DNA of 9,926 nt. Origin: Nitrososphaerota archaeon (GTDB lineage Archaea; Thermoproteota; Nitrososphaeria_A; Caldarchaeales; Wolframiiraptoraceae). Positions within the stretch are counted from its first letter, which is position 1. Each line of letters begins with the position of its first letter. Under the pieces are notes generated by a model. The model did no database searches and had not been told where the DNA came from. It worked only from the letters and a program-made list of their open reading frames with translations. Of the stretch, positions 6,378-9,926 are shown in pieces. The stretch spans positions 1 through 9,926 of the forward strand of contig JAGHCZ010000073.1 in NCBI GenBank assembly GCA_021160205.1, given 5' to 3'. The position numbers were made by a program, and so were the translations under genes.

Positions 6378-6388
6378 CTTATATAACT
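6378..6388 (+). promoter_or_regulatory. TATA box of fhs
   Basis: CTTATATAACT is a near-consensus archaeal TATA box. Transcription would begin near 6409, leaving a leader of about 33 nt with a ribosome binding site before ATG 6442. Confidence 0.6.
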
Positions 6389-6429
6389 AGGAATACTGGC
6401 AATAACAGTCACCCTGATATTAATCCATA

Positions 6430-6435
6430 GAGGTG
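6430..6435 (+). promoter_or_regulatory. Shine-Dalgarno of fhs
   Basis: GAGGTG lies 6 nt before ATG 6442 and fixes this start. Unlike the RACo and folC transcripts, the fhs mRNA has a proper leader. Confidence 0.6.
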
Positions 6436-6441
6436 TAAAAG

Positions 6442-8178
6442 ATGCCGGTGGAAAGAAGGTGGCCGGTGCCAAGCGACGCTGAAATTGCCTATGAAGCCGA
6501 GCTTTACCCTATTGAAAAGGTGGCGGAATACGTTGGAATTTCGGAGGAGGAGCTTGAGTATTATGGGAAATACGTAGCCAAGGTCGATTATAGGAGTGTT
6601 TTCAATAGGTTGAAAGGTAGATCTAATGGCAAATTAATCGTCGTAACAGCGATAACTCCCACGCCGCTGGGTGAGGGAAAAACAACGGTTGCAATCGGCT
6701 TAGGTCAAGCCCTCTATGAAAAGGGTTTAAAGGTCATAAACACCTTACGTGAACCATCGAAAGGAGTTACTTTTGGAATAAAAGGTGGCGCCACAGGCGG
6801 CGGCTACTCTCAAGTTCTACCAATGGATAAGATCAACCTCAATTTCACAGGCGACATCGCTGCTGTGGAAGCCGCTCACAACCTCTGCGCTGCAGCCATA
6901 GACGCTAGCATACTACACGGTAATCCGTTAAACATCGATCCTTTGACGGTTGAATGGCCTTACTGCATGGATATAGAGGCCAGAGCCCTAAGACGTGCTG
7001 TCATAGGATTAGGCGGTAGAGCAAACGGCTATCCCAGGGAAGCGCGCTGGGTCATAACGGTAGCCACCGAAACAGCGGCCATACACGCGCTGACTACTGG
7101 GCTTGAAGACTTGAGAAAGAGGCTTGGAAGAGCGGTTGTTGCTTACACTTACGATAAAAAGCCGGTGACCTGCGAGGACCTCGGGGCGGCCGGAGCGATG
7201 ACCGCTTTGCTTGTGGACGCGCTCAAACCAAATCTCGTCCAATCTACGGAAGGTCATCCAATACTTGTCCACGGCTTCCCATTCGCAAACATAGCCCATG
7301 GAACCAACTCGGTCATCGCAGATTTAGTAGCTTTAAAACTTGCTGACTACGTCGTTACCGAGGCCGGCTTCGGCTCCGACTGCGGCTTCATCAAGTTTTG
7401 CGATATCGTCTGCCGCCAGGTTCCCGAAATAAAACCCGACTGCGCGGTCATAGTCTGCACTATAAGAGCCCTTAAGGAGCACGGCGGCGCCTTCCTTCTC
7501 CGCCCAGGGGAGCCTTATGAAAAAGTCAAGAAAGCAGCTGAAAGTGAAAACCTTCAAGCGATCGAAAAAGGCTGCGAAAATTTGGCTAAACACATCGAGA
7601 TCGTCCACAAGTACGGCATTCCAGCAGTGGTAGCTATCAATCGATTTACTACAGACACCGATAAGGAGATAGAATTCGTGCGCGAAAAAGCTCTCGAAGC
7701 TGGCGCTGATGAAGTCGCCGTCGTCGAAGCCTGGTCTAAAGGGGGAGAGGGATGTCAGGAGCTTGCGGATAAAGTTCTTAAAGCGATGAAAAAGCCACAT
7801 GAGCTGAGGCTTCTTTATCCCGATAGCGCCTCTATCGAGGAGAAAATAGAGGCCATAGCCACCGAAATTTACGGTGCCGAAGGCGTGGAATTTTCCCTCG
7901 AAGCTAAGAAAAAGATAGAGTTTTACGCCGGCCTTGGATACGACAAGTTCCCAATAAACATGGCTAAGACGCACCTCTCCCTCTCACACAACCCACGCTG
8001 GAAAGGCGTACCCAAAAACTACGTGCTTCCGATCGACGATGTCCTAGCCTTCGTGGGAGCCGGTTTCCTCGTTTCAGTGTGCGGAAAAATGCAACTCATG
8101 CCCGGCCTTCCCAAAAAACCCGCCTTCTTGAATATCGATGTAGAGCCGGAGACTGGAAGAATAATAGGGCTTTTTTAA
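6442..8178 (+). CDS. fhs: Formate-tetrahydrofolate ligase (formyl-THF synthetase)
   Basis: Fhs joins formate to THF with ATP to give 10-formyl-THF, the entry step of the folate methyl branch. The 578-residue protein covers the whole family, slightly longer than the roughly 557 residues usual in bacteria. Landmarks are the ATP loop PTPLGEGKTT (73-82), LREPSKGVTFGIKGGATGGG (102-121), INLNFTGD (131-138), GLGGRANGYPRE (about 190-201), VAYTYDKKPVT (about 234-244), PNLVQSTEG followed by FANIAHGTNSV, DYVVTEAGFGSDCG, the Leu-Ser-Leu-Ser-His stretch in AKTHLSLSHNP, and the usual ending ETGRIIGLF. The substitutions in the LREPS loop (Lys-Gly-Val-Thr where bacteria often have Leu-Gly-Pro-Val/Cys) are modest and do not remove catalytic residues that I recognise. 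It is divergent from folD across about 300 nt, so both halves of the pathway may share control. The T-runs at 8171-8176 and 8182-8186 at and after its stop suggest an archaeal T-rich terminator, in line with a separate promoter for folC. Confidence 0.96.
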   Translation: MPVERRWPVPSDAEIAYEAELYPIEKVAEYVGISEEELEYYGKYVAKVDYRSVFNRLKGRSNGKLIVVTAITPTPLGEGKTTVAIGLGQALYEKGLKVINTLREPSKGVTFGIKGGATGGGYSQVLPMDKINLNFTGDIAAVEAAHNLCAAAIDASILHGNPLNIDPLTVEWPYCMDIEARALRRAVIGLGGRANGYPREARWVITVATETAAIHALTTGLEDLRKRLGRAVVAYTYDKKPVTCEDLGAAGAMTALLVDALKPNLVQSTEGHPILVHGFPFANIAHGTNSVIADLVALKLADYVVTEAGFGSDCGFIKFCDIVCRQVPEIKPDCAVIVCTIRALKEHGGAFLLRPGEPYEKVKKAAESENLQAIEKGCENLAKHIEIVHKYGIPAVVAINRFTTDTDKEIEFVREKALEAGADEVAVVEAWSKGGEGCQELADKVLKAMKKPHELRLLYPDSASIEEKIEAIATEIYGAEGVEFSLEAKKKIEFYAGLGYDKFPINMAKTHLSLSHNPRWKGVPKNYVLPIDDVLAFVGAGFLVSVCGKMQLMPGLPKKPAFLNIDVEPETGRIIGLF

Positions 8179-8187
8179 AGATTTTTG
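8171..8187 (+). terminator. Possible T-rich terminator after fhs
   Basis: A T6 run overlapping the stop codon and a T5 run a few bases later fit the poly-T type of archaeal termination signal. No stable hairpin is associated with them. Confidence 0.35.
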
Positions 8188-8283
8188 GATAATCTCATCC
8201 ATATCTTTGTTCAAGTTGATTTCTAAACACATCATCCGTTAAACCAGATCTAAGGAAAGATTGGTGAGAATTGAGACAGCCAT

Positions 8284-8294
8284 AAAGTTATAAG
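8284..8294 (+). promoter_or_regulatory. TATA box of folC
   Basis: AAAGTTATAAG lies 28-38 nt before ATG 8322. Transcription would begin around 8315, leaving only a few leader bases. The single weak AGGT (8311-8314) is too close to such a start to act as a normal Shine-Dalgarno site, so initiation is probably leaderless. Confidence 0.5.
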
Positions 8295-8321
8295 CTCATC
8301 ATCAGGCAATAGGTAACAAAG

Positions 8322-9635
8322 ATGAACAAGCACATCCGAGAGCTGCCAGAAATAACGTTTCTTTACGATCTTTCTCTCATAACAAAAAGGGTGAATCTGG
8401 AGATCATGCGCGAACTTTTGAACAGCCTAGGAAATCCGCACATCAACGGCGTCAAGTACGTGCATGTGGCGGGAACCAATGGAAAGGGCTCCGTTTGCGC
8501 CTCGGTGTACGCCGTTCTAAGGGAGAGGTATCACGTGGGGCTCTACCTCTCGCCTCATGTATATCGGTTTAATGAGAGAATTATAGTGGACGATGAGGAG
8601 ATAGAGGACGAGTATATCGTCAACTTCGTCAAAGAGGTAAGAACAATATTAGAAGAAATAGCGAAAAAGGGAAGAAGACCATCATTCTTTGAAGTTACAA
8701 CAGCTATGGCGTTTCAATATTTCAAAGAGAAGAAGTGCGATTTCTCGGTAATTGAAGTAGGATTGGGGGGAAGACTGGATCCAACGAACGTAATTCACCC
8801 TCTAGTTTCCGCGGTGACTTCAATCGACCTCGAGCACACGCACATACTAGGTGATACCGTTGAGAAAATAGCATTCGAAAAGGCAGGTATAATAAAGCCA
8901 CACATCCCTGTGGTGAGCGGAGTAAAAAATGAGCGTGCTATAAAAATCATAAGGGATATTGCGAAAAAGAGGAAGGCTCCCTTCTATGACGCTCTATCAG
9001 AATACGAGGTTTATGATGTAAATATTGGGTTAGGTGGAATGAAGTTCAAGGTTTTAGGAGGTTATGAGGAGTACAAAATAAGCTTCCCCCTGATCGGAAG
9101 ACATCAAATAAACAACGTGCTCATCGCGTTAAAGATTCTCGAACTCCTAGGAGAAAAATATCGGATAGAAAGGAAAGACATCGAATCTGGGCTATCAAGA
9201 GTTAAATTGCCCGGCAGATTTGAAGTCAAAATGAAGAACCCATTGTTAATATTTGACATTGCTCACAACCCAGCTGCGTCAAAAGCTCTCGTAAATACAA
9301 TAAGGGAGCTAAAGCTTGAAAATGTTACTTTCCTATTTTCCATATTAAAGGATAAAGACGTGAATAAAATTTTAGAGAATCTGAGTCAGGTTTCAGATGA
9401 AATCATAATAACGGAGATAAACGATGAGAGGAGAAGAATGCCCGCGGAGGAAATCGAAAAATATGCAAGAAAATACTTCAGAAACATCGAAGTGATAAAA
9501 GAGAGTTACAAGGCACTGGAATACGCTCTAGAAAAATCAGATGTCGCAATCGCAACGGGGTCAGCGTATCTTCTAGGAGAATTAGAAGAACATTTACATA
9601 GCTTGACGGGGAAGTCTCCCTATCTAAGTAGATAA
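8322..9635 (+). CDS. folC: Folylpolyglutamate synthase / dihydrofolate synthase family ligase
   Basis: FolC adds glutamates to folate (and in many organisms makes dihydrofolate from dihydropteroate) with ATP. The 437-residue protein is full length. Mur-ligase-type landmarks are YVHVAGTNGKGSV (46-58) with P-loop GTNGKGS (51-57), LYLSPHVYRFNERI (74-87), the SFFEVTTAMAF stretch (121-131), VIEVGLGGRLDPTNV (143-157), SIDLEHTHILG (167-177) and IAFEKAGIIKP (183-193). Lys187 of the last motif is at the place of the carbamylated lysine. GRHQINNVLIAL, LPGRFEV and IFDIAHNPAAS follow in the C-terminal half. Nearness to the THF pathway supports folate as the substrate. Most archaea use methanopterin and lack FolC, so the gene agrees with a real folate economy here. 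ATG 8322 fits the TATA box. Whether the enzyme also has dihydrofolate synthase activity cannot be told; no folP or folA is in the window. Confidence 0.93.
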   Translation: MNKHIRELPEITFLYDLSLITKRVNLEIMRELLNSLGNPHINGVKYVHVAGTNGKGSVCASVYAVLRERYHVGLYLSPHVYRFNERIIVDDEEIEDEYIVNFVKEVRTILEEIAKKGRRPSFFEVTTAMAFQYFKEKKCDFSVIEVGLGGRLDPTNVIHPLVSAVTSIDLEHTHILGDTVEKIAFEKAGIIKPHIPVVSGVKNERAIKIIRDIAKKRKAPFYDALSEYEVYDVNIGLGGMKFKVLGGYEEYKISFPLIGRHQINNVLIALKILELLGEKYRIERKDIESGLSRVKLPGRFEVKMKNPLLIFDIAHNPAASKALVNTIRELKLENVTFLFSILKDKDVNKILENLSQVSDEIIITEINDERRRMPAEEIEKYARKYFRNIEVIKESYKALEYALEKSDVAIATGSAYLLGELEEHLHSLTGKSPYLSR

Positions 9636-9673
9636 CGAGTCGGCATAAACCTTGAACATCGTTGATGAGCTTC

Positions 9674-9926
9674 CTAGAGTTGCTGATGGCCCGGGGTGCT
9701 GGTTGAGTTTAGGGGATCAAGATGCAACTTCTTAACTCTCTTTATGTAAATGCTCGAGAACAAACATTTATCCGGAGGTATGAATGTTTCAGAATTTAAC
9801 GTCGAATCCTCGAGCTTAACCCGGGATCCTCTGATCAAAACGGCTGGAACTCTCCTACCTGTCTCGCCCATTATTACGTGAGCTGCAGACGCCAAATCAT
9901 CGGCTATCGCACGGCGCGTTATCTTC
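9674..9926 (-). CDS. cofE: C-terminal part of CofE-type F420 gamma-glutamyl ligase (partial)
   Basis: The frame enters from the right edge and ends at a TAG at 9674-9676; 83 codons are visible. The stretch ITRRAIADDLASAAHVIMGE followed by TGRRVPAVLIRGS is typical of the end of the CofE (F420-0:gamma-glutamyl ligase) family, whose members add glutamates to the deazaflavin F420 using GTP. The visible tail (from about VKLEDSTLNSE onward) is longer and less conserved than the core. The catalytic and metal-binding residues lie in the missing N-terminal part, so activity cannot be judged. It is convergent with folC (38 nt between the stop codons). Related families with the same domain, such as FbiB-like proteins, are the main alternative. 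If the assignment is right, the organism uses F420 as well as THF. Confidence 0.8.
   Translation of the reverse strand, partial: KITRRAIADDLASAAHVIMGETGRRVPAVLIRGSRVKLEDSTLNSETFIPPDKCLFSSIYIKRVKKLHLDPLNSTSTPGHQQL

Noticed and set aside
6147..6441. Possible THF riboswitch ahead of folate genes
   Set aside because: Apart from the simple inverted repeat, no multi-helix junction or known conserved THF-aptamer sequence can be seen, and these riboswitches are known from bacteria.
7333..7974. Open frame of 213 codons on the minus strand
   Set aside because: It is antisense to the strongly conserved fhs gene; the openness follows from fhs codon use.
1..9926. tRNA, rRNA, CRISPR array, insertion sequence or attachment site
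   Set aside because: No cloverleaf, rRNA-like sequence, regularly spaced repeats, transposase or terminal inverted repeats were seen on either strand.

Overview
The window looks like a piece of an archaeal chromosome. Most genes are preceded by TATA boxes rather than -35/-10 elements. Several starts are leaderless or nearly so (TTG or ATG about 25-30 nt after a TATA box), and the Shine-Dalgarno sites that exist are GGTG-type. Two gene families are typically archaeal: an MtrH methyltransferase and the F420 gamma-glutamyl ligase CofE. The C1 enzymes, however, are the tetrahydrofolate (THF) set best known from acetogenic bacteria. Archaea that combine these features include members of Bathyarchaeia and Brockarchaeota. 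The lineage cannot be fixed from this window; naming these groups is inference.

Layout, left to right. (1) Minus strand, running off the left edge: an integral membrane protein resembling ECF-transporter S components. (2) A short divergent promoter region with two TATA boxes and a perfect 12-bp palindrome. (3) Plus strand: a RACo-type ATP-dependent reductive activator of corrinoid proteins. (4) Convergent to it on the minus strand, a four-gene operon, folD > metV > metF > mtrH (transcribed from about 6240 down to 2614), with tight spacing and overlapping stop/SD signals. (5) A divergent intergenic region of about 300 nt with a 13-bp perfect inverted repeat and strong TATA boxes. (6) Plus strand: fhs (formate-THF ligase), then folC (folylpolyglutamate synthase) behind its own promoter. 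(7) Minus strand, running off the right edge: the C-terminus of a CofE-type ligase.

Together, Fhs, FolD and MetF/MetV convert formate through formyl-, methenyl- and methylene-THF to methyl-THF, which is the methyl branch of the Wood-Ljungdahl pathway in its folate form. The fourth operon gene is an MtrH-family methyltransferase, sitting where acetogens carry AcsE. It could pass the methyl group between THF and a corrinoid protein, and the RACo protein could reactivate that corrinoid protein after accidental oxidation. FolC would polyglutamylate the folate carrier. The pathway could run reductively (formate/CO2 to methyl) or oxidatively (methyl compounds to formate); the sequence does not decide this. 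The corrinoid protein, CO dehydrogenase/acetyl-CoA synthase, formate dehydrogenase and any substrate-specific methyltransferase are not in the window.

Two enzymes lack residues that are normally near-invariant: the fourth cysteine of the [2Fe-2S] motif in the RACo protein is Trp, and the catalytic lysine of FolD is Ile, with a changed NAD(P)-binding loop.
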